Positions 52,597 to 61,634 of a DNA stretch of 64,000 nucleotides are shown here, piece after piece. The translations under genes were made by a program, and so were the position numbers. This DNA comes from Halopseudomonas pelagia. GTDB lineage: Bacteria; Pseudomonadota; Gammaproteobacteria; Pseudomonadales; Pseudomonadaceae. Under the pieces are notes generated by a model. That model was not told the origin of the DNA and made no database searches. It saw nothing but the letters and a program-made list of their open reading frames with translations. The DNA is taken from positions 4,340,001-4,404,000 of the forward strand of contig NZ_CP033116.1 of NCBI RefSeq assembly GCF_009497895.1, written 5' to 3'. The first letter of the stretch is position 1. Each line of letters starts with the position of its first letter.

Positions 52597-53587
52597 CCAC
52601 GCGGACCTTGCCGCGGAATACCCAGTAGGTCCAGGCCGTATAGGCCAGGATAATCGGAATCACGAACAGCATCCCCAGCAGCAGAAACAGCTGTGACTCC
52701 GGAGCCGAGGCCGCATCCCACAGGGTGAAGTTCGGTGGGATCACATAGGGCCAGCGGGTCCAGAGCAGACCGAAGTAGGTCGAGGCAAACATTGCCATGG
52801 TGGCGATAAAGGGCAGGACCTCCTTGCGCTTTCTCAGCCCACTCCAGACCTGGAAGGCGAAGAACAGCGCCAGCACCGGGAAGATCCAGATCCAGCGAAT
52901 CACTGCGAACCAGCGCTCAAAGGCGGCAGGGTCAACTGAAGGCGTCCAGATGCTGATGATCGCGAACACGGCCAGCACCGCACCGAGTAACCAGGGCGCC
53001 AGGCCGTAGGCCCATTCCTGAATATAGCCCTCGGTTTTCATGATCAGCCAGGTGCAGCCAAGCAGTGCATAACCGGCCATCAACCCGATCCCTGTCATCA
53101 CAGTGAAGGGCGTCAGCCAATCAAACGCACCGCCGGCGTAGGCCAGGCCTTCGGTCTCATAGCCCTGAATATAGGAGCCGACCACCACGCCCTGGGCAAA
53201 GGCGGCGAGAAAGGAGCCGCCGGCAAAGGCCCAGTTCCACAGGTAGCGCGAGCTTTTTGCCTTGAAGCGGAACTCGAACGCCACGCCGCGAAAGATCAGA
53301 CCGGCAAGCATCAGGAACACACCGATGTACAAGGCTGGCAAGAGAATCGAGTAGACCAGCGGAAAGGCACCCAGCAGACCTGCGCCACCCAATACCAGCC
53401 AGGTTTCGTTACCGTCCCAGACTGGCGCCACCGAGTTCATCATCACATCGCGGGCGTCCTCATCCGGGGCGAAGGGGAACAGCATGCCCACGCCCAGATC
53501 GAAGCCATCCATCAGCACATACATGATCACCGCGAATGCGATGATCATGGCCCAGATCATCGACAGGTCGAAGATTTCCATTTCCAT
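52580..53587 (-). CDS. cydB: Cytochrome bd-type (cyanide-insensitive) ubiquinol oxidase subunit II
   Basis: Structural subunit of the bd-type terminal oxidase, 335 residues with eight to nine membrane helices. The N-terminal MYVLMDGFDLGVGMLFPF and NSVAPVWDGNETWLVLGGAGLLGAFP are the family signatures, followed by LIFRGVAFEFRFK. The length and helices match CioB more than the longer E. coli CydB. Separated from cydA by only 2 bp; it ends inside the start of cydD. Confidence 0.95.
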   Translation of the reverse strand: MEMEIFDLSMIWAMIIAFAVIMYVLMDGFDLGVGMLFPFAPDEDARDVMMNSVAPVWDGNETWLVLGGAGLLGAFPLVYSILLPALYIGVFLMLAGLIFRGVAFEFRFKAKSSRYLWNWAFAGGSFLAAFAQGVVVGSYIQGYETEGLAYAGGAFDWLTPFTVMTGIGLMAGYALLGCTWLIMKTEGYIQEWAYGLAPWLLGAVLAVFAIISIWTPSVDPAAFERWFAVIRWIWIFPVLALFFAFQVWSGLRKRKEVLPFIATMAMFASTYFGLLWTRWPYVIPPNFTLWDAASAPESQLFLLLGMLFVIPIILAYTAWTYWVFRGKVRVGEGYH

Positions 53588-53589
53588 GT

Positions 53590-54993
53590 TCAGGACCCCT
53601 TCTGTTCGAATGAGACGTCGCTGCCCGAGAACGGACGCGCCGGCCGGTGTACATCATCATCCAGCTCGGTAACACGCTCTGGGACCTCCAGACCGTCCTG
53701 TAATACGCGCATCAGGTAATAAAGACCCGCGCTGAATATCATCGCGTAGACCAGGATGTAGCCAAGCAAAGTAAACAGCGCCATGCCGCCGGTCAGCGAC
53801 GGAGTCACGCCCTGCGCATGGGTCATCAGGCCGTAGACCAACCAGGGCGCGCGCCCGGACTCGGTCACGATCCAGCCAGCCAGAACCGCAATAAAAGGCG
53901 TGACACTCATCAGCCGCAGCCCTTGCAGGAACCAGGGCGTTTGCCAATAGCGCTGCTTATGGCGCAGCAGCAGCCCGGTAAAGGCCGTAGCAATCATCAG
54001 CAATCCCAGACCCACCATCACCCGGAATCCCCAGAAGACTATGGCCACCGGGGGCTGTTCTTCCGCCGCGACCTCATTAAGCCCCGGCACCTCTCCATTG
54101 AGGTCATGGGTGAGGATCAGGCTGGCCAGTTTGGGGATCGCGATTTCAAAGCGGTTACTCTGGCTTTCCTGATCGGGCCAGGCAAATAGCAGCAAGGGCA
54201 CGCCGGAGGCGGTTTCCCAGTTGCCTTCCATTGCCGCTACCTTGGTTGGCTGATGCTCCAGCGTGTTGATACCGTGGAAGTCACCAATAACCGCCTGGGT
54301 GGGCGCCAGAATCAGAATCAACCACAGGCACATGGACAGCGCCTTGCGATTAACCTCGATCTCACGTCCGCGCAGCAGGTACCAGGCGCTGACCCCCGAC
54401 ACCACAAAAGCCCCCGTCAGGAAGGATGCAACCGCCATGTGGGCAAAGCGATAAGGGAAGGAGGGATTGAAGATCGCTTCGGTCCAGGAGGTAACAAAGA
54501 ACACGCCGTCGCGCAGTTCGACACCGGCGGGTGTATGCATCCAGCTATTGGCCGCCAGAATCCAGAATGCGGAAATGAAGGTACCCAGCGCTACCATGCA
54601 GGCAGCAAACAGATGCACACCCTTGGGCACCCTGTTGCGACCAAACAACAGCACACCCAGGAACGCCGCCTCGAGGAAAAAGGCGGTGATCACCTCATAG
54701 CTGAGCATCGGCCCGAGGAAGTTGGCGGCTGCGTAGGAATAGTTACTCCAGTTGGTGCCAAACTGGAAAGACATGACAATGCCCGATACCACGCCCATGG
54801 CAAATACCACGGCAAACACCTGTACCCAGAACTTGGACAGGCGTTCCCAGACTGGATTGCCGGTCTTGAACGACAGCGCTTCGAGGAAGGCAATAAAAGA
54901 TGCCAACCCGATGGTAAAGACCGGAAATATCGCGTGAAACGACACCACAAATGCAAACTGGATGCGTGACAGCAGGAGAGGATCCAATTCCAT
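53590..54993 (-). CDS. cydA: Cytochrome bd-type (cyanide-insensitive) ubiquinol oxidase subunit I
   Basis: Quinol-oxidising, haem-carrying subunit reducing O2 to water without proton pumping. 467 residues. Haem-ligand regions are visible: RIQFAFVVSFHAIFPVFTIGLASF (His near residue 19) and YRFAHMAVASFLTGAF (His near 185), plus GDFHGINTLEHQPTKVAAMEGNWET. The quinol loop is short and carries GRAPWLVYGLMTHAQGVTP, the CioA-type form rather than the long Q-loop of E. coli CydA. I chose the ATG at 54993 because AAGGAG lies 8 nt upstream; a GTG two codons earlier is too close to it. First gene of the cydABDC operon. Confidence 0.95.
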   Translation of the reverse strand: MELDPLLLSRIQFAFVVSFHAIFPVFTIGLASFIAFLEALSFKTGNPVWERLSKFWVQVFAVVFAMGVVSGIVMSFQFGTNWSNYSYAAANFLGPMLSYEVITAFFLEAAFLGVLLFGRNRVPKGVHLFAACMVALGTFISAFWILAANSWMHTPAGVELRDGVFFVTSWTEAIFNPSFPYRFAHMAVASFLTGAFVVSGVSAWYLLRGREIEVNRKALSMCLWLILILAPTQAVIGDFHGINTLEHQPTKVAAMEGNWETASGVPLLLFAWPDQESQSNRFEIAIPKLASLILTHDLNGEVPGLNEVAAEEQPPVAIVFWGFRVMVGLGLLMIATAFTGLLLRHKQRYWQTPWFLQGLRLMSVTPFIAVLAGWIVTESGRAPWLVYGLMTHAQGVTPSLTGGMALFTLLGYILVYAMIFSAGLYYLMRVLQDGLEVPERVTELDDDVHRPARPFSGSDVSFEQKGS

Positions 54994-55140
54994 GCGCACA
55001 GCTCCTTAATGGAAAAGTTGATGCCGCGTATGCGGTAAATGGCAGCGGGTCAGTTAAAACGGAACGAGGCTGTGACCGCATCTAGGCCGGGAATGTTCCA
55101 GAGCCAAGCACGGCCCTGGTACATGTTCTAGCAGATAGTG

Positions 55141-55165
55141 TGGCCCCAGATGAGGATCGGGGCCA
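55141..55165. terminator. Hairpin between lrgB-like and cydA genes
   Basis: Perfect 7-bp inverted repeat TGGCCCC / GGGGCCA with an 11-nt loop, 32 bp past the end of the lrgB-like gene on minus. No T run follows. It may end the upstream transcript before the cyd promoter or act as an operator. Region 54994-55196 holds no gene; only a half site TTGAT of an ANR/FNR box is seen at about 55019. Confidence 0.4.
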
Positions 55166-55196
55166 GGTGGTAAAATGCCGCAGCGGTAACTGGGTG

Positions 55197-55919
55197 TTAA
55201 ATCAACAACCAGAGGGTAACGGCCAGGGGCAGCAAGATTGCCGTAGTGATGCCCATCAAGCTCATGCCCAGAGCGGCAAAGGCGCCCGCCTCTTTACTGC
55301 GTTCGAGCGACAGGGCCGTGCCTATCGCATGCGCGCAGATGCCCATCGACAGGCCCCAGGCCGCTTCTGATCGAACGCCGACAATACGTAATAACCAGGG
55401 ACCGAATACCGCCGCTATAACCGCAGTGATCATTACAAAAACCGCTGCCAGCGCGGCTATGCCACCGGTCTGCTCGGCAACCAGCATGGCTATGGGCGTG
55501 GTCACCGATTTCGGCGCCATGGTCATGACCAGCGAATGTTCGATGCGCAGACCCCAGGCAATCACGATAGTTGCCAGCGTGGCCAGCGTGCCGCCTACCA
55601 GCAGCGTAACCAGTACCGGGGACAGAAATTCGCGTATGCGTTTCAGGTTTACATACAGCGGCACTGCCAGCGCCACCGTTGCCGGCCCAATCAGCACCAT
55701 CAAGGGTGTCACGCTCTGGTGGTAAGCACTCAGCTCTCCGCCCAGAAGCAGGATGATGCCTATCAACAGCAGAATGGATACCAGCACCGGATGAAATACC
55801 GCCATGCCGCTGCGTTCGTAGAGCACCACACCGCTCTGGTAGGCCGCCAGCGTAACCCCGACCCAGAATAAAGGGTGATCCATGATCGCCTGCCAGGCCA
55901 ACAGCAAACTGCCACTCAT
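55197..55919 (-). CDS. LrgB/CidB-family membrane protein
   Basis: A 240-residue inner-membrane protein with about six to seven helices. PKSVTTPIAMLVAEQTGGIAALAAVFVMITAVIAAVFG and GICAHAIGTALSLERSKEAGAFAALGM are the LrgB signatures. LrgA/LrgB pairs modulate murein hydrolase activity or export metabolites such as pyruvate or glycolate; the role in this organism is unknown. The ATG at 55919 overlaps the partner stop (ATGA). A longer upstream frame exists but only repeats the partner region out of frame. Confidence 0.93.
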   Translation of the reverse strand: MSGSLLLAWQAIMDHPLFWVGVTLAAYQSGVVLYERSGMAVFHPVLVSILLLIGIILLLGGELSAYHQSVTPLMVLIGPATVALAVPLYVNLKRIREFLSPVLVTLLVGGTLATLATIVIAWGLRIEHSLVMTMAPKSVTTPIAMLVAEQTGGIAALAAVFVMITAVIAAVFGPWLLRIVGVRSEAAWGLSMGICAHAIGTALSLERSKEAGAFAALGMSLMGITTAILLPLAVTLWLLI

Positions 55920-56290
55920 GATTGTGACTCCCGTGCCTGTTTGCGACGCATCATTCGCTCCATTATCCAGCCGCACAGCGGCAGGGCCAGAAACAGCGAA
56001 ACAAACAAGGTGACGGCCATGGCCAAGCCGTACTCTGCCATTTCCGCGCCGTAGGCCATGACGCCCACAGCTGGCGGCACGAGAATCAGGGGAAGATATT
56101 TCAACAGGCTGCCGGCGGCATGTTCTAGCGGCTCGCCCACCTCGCCGCGCAGCACCAGATAGATCAGCAGCAGCACCATTCCGATAATCGGGCCAGGCAG
56201 AAAAGGCAGGAACAGAACGTTCAAACCCGTACCGAGCAACTGAAAAACGATGAGCCAAGTCAGTCCGCGTAACAGCATAAGTACATCCAC
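55916..56290 (-). CDS. LrgA/CidA-family holin-like membrane protein
   Basis: A 124-residue protein with four hydrophobic segments: LTWLIVFQLLGTGLNVLFLPFLPGPIIGMVLLLIYLVL, then LLKYLPLILVPPAVGVMAYG and AMAVTLFVSLFLALPLCGWI. The PGPIIGMVLL and PPAVGVM motifs are those of CidA/LrgA. It forms an operon with the LrgB-like gene with a 4-bp overlap. The basic C-terminus MMRRKQARESQS faces the cytoplasm by the positive-inside rule. Confidence 0.92.
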   Translation of the reverse strand: MDVLMLLRGLTWLIVFQLLGTGLNVLFLPFLPGPIIGMVLLLIYLVLRGEVGEPLEHAAGSLLKYLPLILVPPAVGVMAYGAEMAEYGLAMAVTLFVSLFLALPLCGWIMERMMRRKQARESQS

Positions 56291-56366
56291 TTACTAGCAG
56301 GTAACCCGCAAGGTTAAACACAGAACTCGCTAGTGCCTAGTCCCAGGTTGCGCCGGAGCATAAAAA

Positions 56367-56386
56367 AGCCGGGCACGGGCCCGGCT
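56367..56386 (-). terminator. Rho-independent terminator of the two-subunit acyl-CoA dehydrogenase operon
   Basis: 8-bp stem AGCCGGGC / GCCCGGCT with a 4-nt loop, followed on minus by TTTTTA. It lies 28 bp past the stop of the gene at 56415. Confidence 0.9.
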
Positions 56387-56414
56387 TTCTGCAGCGCTTG
56401 CTTGCTTTAACGGA

Positions 56415-57557
56415 TCAGTAGCCGCGCAAGCTGGCGAAGCGATCAGCATGATAACGGTAGTCACCGAACAGCAACTGCGCCGCCCGCGCCCGCTTCATGA
56501 ACAGGCCGACATCAAATTCGTCGGTCATGCCCATGCCGCCGTGCATCTGCACCGCCTCGTTCGTCGCCAACTCCGCCACTTCAGAACTCTTGGCCTTGGC
56601 CAGGCTAACCAGCTGTGATGCCTCTTCGGCACCCTCATCCAGCGCCGCCAGGGCCTTGAGCACCACCGACTTGACCAGCTCCAGCTCGCTGAACAGATGC
56701 GCGCAGCGGTGTTGCAGCCCTTGGAAAGAGCCCAGCACCACGCCAAACTGCTTGCGCTCCTGCAGGTATTTAACAGTCACTTCGAAAGCCTGTGATGCTA
56801 TTCCCAGCAATTCTGCAGCCAGCTGTGCGTTCGCCACATCAAGGACCTTGTCGAGGACCTCAAAGCCCTGGCCCTGCTCGCCGAGTAGCGCACTTGCATC
56901 CACCTGCACATTATCAAATCGCACAATCGCGGCATTGCGGCTGTCGACCATAAAGGTGCGTTCAACGCTCACCCCAGCCGCCTGGCGATCGACCAGAAAC
57001 AGGCTGATACCCGCACGGTCGTTCTTGTCACCAGCAGTGCGCGCCGAAACGATCAGCTTGTCCGCCACATGGCCATCGATGACGAAGGATTTGTGCCCGT
57101 TAAGCACAAAACCCGCACCCTGAGGCGCCGCCGTGGTGGTCACGCGTGCAGGGTTATGCCGCGGCGTTTCATCCACGGCCAGTGCGGTCAACAGCTTGCC
57201 TTCGGCAATAGCCGGCAACAGCGCCTGCTTCTGCTCAGTGGAGCCAGCCAACTGCAGTGCGCAAACGCCGATCACCGCCGTAGACAGCAGCGGGGCAACA
57301 CTGAGGTTGCGGCCGGCTTGTTCAAATACCTGACCCATGCCGACGTTGCCGAAGGCCGAGCCGCCAAATTCTTCCAGCATCAGCGTACCGACAAAGCCCA
57401 TCTCGACCATGCTCTGCCACAGCTCGCGGGAGAATCCGGCCTCATCGCGGTTGTCACGCAGTTGGCGCAACTGGCTGATCGGTGCGCTCTCGCTCAAGAA
57501 GCCCTTGGCGGCGTCCTTGAGCATCTGTTGTTCTTCATTAAGTACCAAAGCTGCCAT
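56415..57557 (-). CDS. Acyl-CoA dehydrogenase family protein, small subunit type
   Basis: A 380-residue flavoprotein with the acyl-CoA dehydrogenase fold. The N-terminal LVLNEEQQMLKDAAKGFLSESAP is followed by LEEFGGSAFGNVGMGQVFEQAGRNL, and the C-terminal VQMHGGMGMTDEFDVGLFMKRARAAQLLFG replaces the IYEGT catalytic region. It lies 19 bp downstream of a second, longer dehydrogenase. Such pairs form alpha2beta2 heterotetramers in which one chain lacks the full active site, as in bacterial sterol side-chain degradation. The substrate is unknown here. GAGG precedes the ATG at 57557. Confidence 0.9.
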   Translation of the reverse strand: MAALVLNEEQQMLKDAAKGFLSESAPISQLRQLRDNRDEAGFSRELWQSMVEMGFVGTLMLEEFGGSAFGNVGMGQVFEQAGRNLSVAPLLSTAVIGVCALQLAGSTEQKQALLPAIAEGKLLTALAVDETPRHNPARVTTTAAPQGAGFVLNGHKSFVIDGHVADKLIVSARTAGDKNDRAGISLFLVDRQAAGVSVERTFMVDSRNAAIVRFDNVQVDASALLGEQGQGFEVLDKVLDVANAQLAAELLGIASQAFEVTVKYLQERKQFGVVLGSFQGLQHRCAHLFSELELVKSVVLKALAALDEGAEEASQLVSLAKAKSSEVAELATNEAVQMHGGMGMTDEFDVGLFMKRARAAQLLFGDYRYHADRFASLRGY

Positions 57558-57576
57558 CGTCTTTACCTCGAATCGA

Positions 57577-58755
57577 TCACTGGAGCCCAAGAATGTTGCG
57601 GGCAATCACGTTCAGCTGAATTTCGGAAGTGCCACCCTCGATGGAGTTGCCCTTGGAACGCAGCCAGGTGCGTGGCAGTGCACCTTCCTTCCAGGCCTCA
57701 CCTTCCCAGACCAGCGCATCGCTACCGCGCAGCGCAACCAGCAATTCCTGGCGACGCTTGTTCACTTCAGTGCCGTAATACTTGAGCATCGCCGATGCAG
57801 CGCCCACGCCCTGACCCGCCTTGGCTTCATCCAGCACCCGCTCGGAGGTCAGTTCAAACGCTCGCGCATCCAGCTCCCAACGGGTTACTTCACTGCGCAG
57901 GTAACCATCGGCCAGCTTGCCGTTGTCCAGGCCAATAGCGTCCACTGCCACCTGCGGCAATGTTTTCTGGCCAGCGGCGGTCTTGCCCATACCGCCTATC
58001 ATCTCGCGCTCGTGGGTCAACAGGTATTTAGCGATAGTCCAACCGGCATTGATTTCACCCACCACCTGGTTCTTCTCGACCCGTACGTTATCCAGGAAGG
58101 ATTCACAGAACGGCGAGTTACCGGAGATCAGCTTGATTGGGCGGGTAGACACACCCGGGGTAGCCATATCAAACAGCACCAGGGTAATGCCCAACTGCTT
58201 CTTGGCTTCCGGATTGGTCCGCACCAGACAGAACATCCAGTCAGCCTTGTCGGCGTAGGAGGTCCAGATCTTCTGGCCATTGACAATAAAATGATCGCCC
58301 TCATCCACCGCCTTGGTTTGCAGCCCGGCCAGATCGGAGCCGGCACCCGGCTCGCTGTAGCCCTGGCACCAACGGATCTCACCGCGCACGATGGGCGGCA
58401 AATGCTGACGCTTGAGTTCTTCGGAACCGAACTTGAGAATGGCCGGGCCGATCATCCATACGCCGAAGCTCGATAACGCCGGCCGCGCCTTGATCCTTGC
58501 CAGCTCTTCACGCAACACCTTGCACTCGGCGTTACTCAGCCCACCGCCACCGTATTCCTGCGGCCAATCCGGCGCCGTCCAGCCTTTCTCGGCCATGCGC
58601 TCCAGCCACAAGCGCTGGTCGTCGCTCTTGAACTTGAAGTTGCGGCCCCCCCAGCACTGCTCATCCTCAGCAGTAAAAGGCGTGCGCATGCTCTGCGGGC
58701 AGTTCTCTTCGAGCCAGGCCCGGGTTTCCTCGCGGAACGCGTGCAGATCGGTCAC
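57577..58755 (-). CDS. Acyl-CoA dehydrogenase family protein, large subunit type
   Basis: A 392-residue flavoprotein. The sequence DWPQEYGGGGLSNAECKVLREELARIKARP, WCQGYSEPGAGSDLAGLQTKAVDEGDHFIVNGQKIWTSYADKADW (FAD/substrate) and the C-terminal GNSIEGGTSEIQLNVIARNILGL are clear; the EGGTSE segment corresponds to the catalytic Glu region. The start is GTG at 58755 with GAGGAG at good spacing. First gene of a two-gene operon with the dehydrogenase at 56415. The pair probably forms a hetero-oligomer; substrate inference is not possible from sequence. Confidence 0.92.
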   Translation of the reverse strand: MTDLHAFREETRAWLEENCPQSMRTPFTAEDEQCWGGRNFKFKSDDQRLWLERMAEKGWTAPDWPQEYGGGGLSNAECKVLREELARIKARPALSSFGVWMIGPAILKFGSEELKRQHLPPIVRGEIRWCQGYSEPGAGSDLAGLQTKAVDEGDHFIVNGQKIWTSYADKADWMFCLVRTNPEAKKQLGITLVLFDMATPGVSTRPIKLISGNSPFCESFLDNVRVEKNQVVGEINAGWTIAKYLLTHEREMIGGMGKTAAGQKTLPQVAVDAIGLDNGKLADGYLRSEVTRWELDARAFELTSERVLDEAKAGQGVGAASAMLKYYGTEVNKRRQELLVALRGSDALVWEGEAWKEGALPRTWLRSKGNSIEGGTSEIQLNVIARNILGLQ

Positions 58756-58941
58756 GGGAAAGTCTCCTCAATTGATCGGCTAATGGGACAAAAACGCAGA
58801 ATACCCTAGTGACCGGCGCGCGGCGTTTTACTTGACCGGCGGAATGGTGACCCATCAGTCAGGGGAATGCATGGAGGCATAAACCAGTTCGGTTCAGGCA
58901 GTCGGGAAAAACAAAGGAAACGAAACCGCTTAGAATGCTGC

Positions 58942-59628
58942 TTAGATCCCGCGAAACCGCGCGAAATCATCAAGTGGTGCGCGGCGACTGCGCAATTGAT
59001 TGGCCGGGGCGCTGGCGTCGGCATAACCAATCGACATGCCGGTAAACAGCATCAGTTCTTCGGGCGGCTCAAGAAAATCCGCGAGAGTGCGGTGGTACAG
59101 TGACCAGCACTCCTGCGCGCAGGAATCCAGACCCTCTTCGCGCAGCAACAGCATCAGGCTTTGCAGAAACATGCCCAGGTCCGACCACTGCGGCGGCCCC
59201 ATTCGGCGGTCGACGTAGCAGAACAGTGCCAACGGCGCATCGAAGAACTGATAGTTCTGCGCGAACCAGGCCAGGCGCCCGGCCTTGTCATCCCGCGGAA
59301 TGCCCAGCTCGGCGTAAAGGTCCTCGCCAAGCTGAAAACGGTAATCCCGGTAGGGCGATACCAGCTCCTCGGGGTACACCGCATACTCCGGTTCTTCTCC
59401 CCGGGGCGCCTCTTGCACACGCTCACGCATGATCGCCTTGAGACGCGTCAGCTCATCACCGCCAACCACAAAGATCTGCCAGGGCTGCAGATTACCGCCA
59501 GAGGGCGCGCGGGCTGCAGTGCTTAGCAGCCGGCGAATGCACTCACCGCTGACCGGCTGCTGAGTGAAGGCGCGCACCGAACGACGTGACAACATGGCTT
59601 GGGTAACGCTGCTGGCTTTATCAATCAT
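58942..59628 (-). CDS. Nitroreductase-family FMN oxidoreductase
   Basis: A 228-residue flavoprotein reducing nitro groups, quinones or similar with NAD(P)H. The N-terminal LSRRSVRAFTQQPVSGECIRRLLSTAARAPSGGNLQPWQIFVVGG is the standard FMN-binding signature (RRSVR, APSGGNxQPW), and the C-terminal GMSIGYADASAPANQLRSRRAPLDDF closes the FMN site. GAGGAG precedes the ATG at 59628. No operon partner is seen, and the thioesterase-like gene is divergent. Confidence 0.9.
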   Translation of the reverse strand: MIDKASSVTQAMLSRRSVRAFTQQPVSGECIRRLLSTAARAPSGGNLQPWQIFVVGGDELTRLKAIMRERVQEAPRGEEPEYAVYPEELVSPYRDYRFQLGEDLYAELGIPRDDKAGRLAWFAQNYQFFDAPLALFCYVDRRMGPPQWSDLGMFLQSLMLLLREEGLDSCAQECWSLYHRTLADFLEPPEELMLFTGMSIGYADASAPANQLRSRRAPLDDFARFRGI

Positions 59629-59808
59629 GATGGACTCCTCAAGACCGCCCTCGGCAGCCAAATTTCGAGCATGCCGATATGCCGCGACGAGCGCAACTAT
59701 CTGGAATGAAGCTGCATTTGGCATATCTATCGAGCCGCCCTTCTCGTTGCGCGGCGCAGGCGAAATGCCGATGATGCGTGAACGCTGATTCACCAATTGC
59801 GAACCTGA

Positions 59809-60684
59809 ATGAGATGCCCTGCACCCATGCCCGACTCCAAACCCACGGCCGGCCCGGCCTTTGAATGTGCCATTACCCCCCGCTATACCGATCTGGATAC
59901 CTGGCGCCACGTCAACAATTCACGGATTTACCAGTTGCATCAGGAGGCGCGCATCCTCGCGCATATCGACCGCTTCGGCGCTGATGCATGGTTTTCCGAC
60001 GATGTCAGAATCCGCCCGCTGCGCAGCATTACCCAGTACCGTGAGGTGACCTGGTACGGCAGTGATGTGCAGGCGCGCGTGCAGGTGCTCAGCTGCGAAC
60101 CGGATACCTACCGGGTGCGCAGCGAGCTGTCGCAGAATGGTCAGCATGTCGGCTCGCAGGAGTGTGTGATGGGCGCCTTCGTCAAAGGCCAGCGGGTCGA
60201 TCTGCCGGAGCATGTTCGCGAGCAGTTGCAGGCTGCTGCGGCTGGCACGGCCGAAGCGCTGGCGCCGGATGACTATATCGGGGTGGCCAAGGCTGCGGCT
60301 CAGTGGCCTATGCGCCAGCAGCTCAGCGGTCGTTATGCCGATCTGGATGCCGACAGCCAGCGCAGTGAAGCGGCACTGGCGCGCTATATGGAGCAGGCGC
60401 GGTTTGGCGCGATTCGCGGAATGGATCTGGGTGGTCTGGGTATTCTGATTGCCGCAGCCGACATTAGTTTTCTGCACTATCGCCCCGGCTGGAAGCCAGT
60501 GGAGCTGGGCTCGGGCATTACCCGCATGGGCAATACCTCATTCGTTTTCACTGGCTGCGCGATCAGCGAGCATGGCCTGCAGGCGGTGGCCAACAGTGTG
60601 ATGGTGGTAATCGACCAGGCCAGTGGTCGCCCGGCACCGCTGACCGAAGCCATACGCGAGCAATTGACCAAACTGAAGTTGTAA
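59809..60684 (+). CDS. Double hotdog-fold thioesterase-like protein
   Basis: About 291 residues with two hotdog domains in tandem. The first has ITPRYTDLDTWRHVNNSRIYQLHQEAR (residues 22-48), the second GRYADLDADSQRSEAALARYMEQARFGA (about 175-200). Both carry the R/Y-x-D-x-D segment and the long helix with an acidic residue seen in 4HBT/acyl-ACP thioesterases. The role is probably hydrolysis of an acyl-CoA or acyl-ACP; this is a family inference. No strong ribosome-binding site precedes either ATG at 59809 or 59827, so the start may be 59827. It is divergent from the nitroreductase gene (180 bp apart) and ends at a terminator. Confidence 0.75.
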   Translation: MRCPAPMPDSKPTAGPAFECAITPRYTDLDTWRHVNNSRIYQLHQEARILAHIDRFGADAWFSDDVRIRPLRSITQYREVTWYGSDVQARVQVLSCEPDTYRVRSELSQNGQHVGSQECVMGAFVKGQRVDLPEHVREQLQAAAAGTAEALAPDDYIGVAKAAAQWPMRQQLSGRYADLDADSQRSEAALARYMEQARFGAIRGMDLGGLGILIAAADISFLHYRPGWKPVELGSGITRMGNTSFVFTGCAISEHGLQAVANSVMVVIDQASGRPAPLTEAIREQLTKLKL

Positions 60685-60687
60685 AAA

Positions 60688-60717
60688 AACCCCTGCAAGC
60701 CGAAGCATGCAGGGGTT
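60688..60717. terminator. Bidirectional Rho-independent terminator
   Basis: 10-bp stem AACCCCTGCA / TGCAGGGGTT with a 10-nt loop, directly after the thioesterase-like gene. On minus it is followed by TTTTT and serves the DUF4394 gene. Confidence 0.85.
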
Positions 60718-60731
60718 GTTCAACTACTGAA

Positions 60732-61511
60732 TTACATGGCCGGGAGTACGGCGATATCGATGATATCGTCCGGCAGATCAGCCACTTCACCCAGGGTGGT
60801 CGGTGCGCCAGTTTCCAGGTTCACCGTGTGCAGAGTGGTGCCGGTCAATACATAGGCAACATTACCGCCCTTGCCGTCGCTGGCGATATCCATCGCTGCA
60901 CCGTCCAGGCCCTTGGCCAACTCACCTACGGTCTTCTGCACGCCATCATTCGGCGGATCCTGCAGCATCAGATTACCAGTCGCCAGATCAACGTTATACA
61001 GCGAGGTCTTCTCGGTACCGGCGTAGGAGTTGGTGTAAGCGCCCGCGACGATCTTAGCGCTGTCACCTGCGTAGTCGCCGTCTTCGGCGTAGGCCACTTC
61101 GCCATCGGTGATCACTTCACCAGTGTCGACATTGACGCGGAAGTTGGTGCCATCATCAGCCAGCAGACGCAGGCGGTCGGCCACCGGGTTGAAGTCCACT
61201 ACCGCCTGGCCGCTGCCGGGCAGTTCCATATTCAGTTTTGCGCCAGCGGTAGCTGCACCGGAGGTCAGATCAACGGTGTACAGCTGATCACCACCGCCCA
61301 GGGCATACAGGTTGCCATTGGCCGGGCGCACATCGATGCCGCGCAGATCATCGGCGCCTTCGACGTCCATGCTGGCGGTTACGGTCAGTGCGTCACTGTC
61401 GATTTTATACAGCTTGCCATCTTCACCCAGGGCCAAAAGGCTGGCCGCGCTGACGGTACCGGCAGCAAGAGTCAAAGAAGTAGCCAGGATCAGTTTATTG
61501 AAAGTATTCAT
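60732..61511 (-). CDS. DUF4394-domain exported protein
   Basis: A 259-residue protein with signal peptide MNTFNKLILATSLTLAAGTVSA-AS. The mature part is built of repeated short beta blocks like LYKIDSDALTVTASMD, LYTVDLTSGAATAG, LYNVDLATGNLMLQ and LHTVNLETGAPTTLG, suggesting a beta-propeller of about five or six blades. DUF4394 proteins are often encoded with ECF sigma factors; their function is unknown. GAGGAA precedes the ATG. It lies 120 bp after the anti-sigma gene, separated by a 9-bp inverted repeat. Confidence 0.85.
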   Translation of the reverse strand: MNTFNKLILATSLTLAAGTVSAASLLALGEDGKLYKIDSDALTVTASMDVEGADDLRGIDVRPANGNLYALGGGDQLYTVDLTSGAATAGAKLNMELPGSGQAVVDFNPVADRLRLLADDGTNFRVNVDTGEVITDGEVAYAEDGDYAGDSAKIVAGAYTNSYAGTEKTSLYNVDLATGNLMLQDPPNDGVQKTVGELAKGLDGAAMDIASDGKGGNVAYVLTGTTLHTVNLETGAPTTLGEVADLPDDIIDIAVLPAM

Positions 61512-61554
61512 CAGTGATTCCTCGTAAGCAGTTAGCGATGGGCTTGGCCCATCC

Positions 61555-61584
61555 AGACAGGTGCTGTTTGCAAGTCACCTGTCT
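61555..61584. promoter_or_regulatory. Inverted repeat upstream of the DUF4394 gene
   Basis: Perfect 9-bp inverted repeat AGACAGGTG / CACCTGTCT with a 12-nt spacer, between the anti-sigma stop (61635) and the DUF4394 start (61511). It could be an operator or an intra-operon hairpin; there is no T run. Confidence 0.35.
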
Positions 61585-61634
61585 ATCAATACCCACGAGG
61601 ATCACTTTCAGATGTCCCGGATTGAAAATATTTT

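Noticed and set aside
55000..55140. ANR/FNR box upstream of cydA
   Set aside because: Only a TTGAT half site is present at about 55019, without the ATCAA partner at the required 4-bp spacing.
59564..59788. A 74-codon plus ORF between the nitroreductase and thioesterase genes
   Set aside because: It overlaps the nitroreductase start region in antisense and has no ribosome-binding site or family resemblance.
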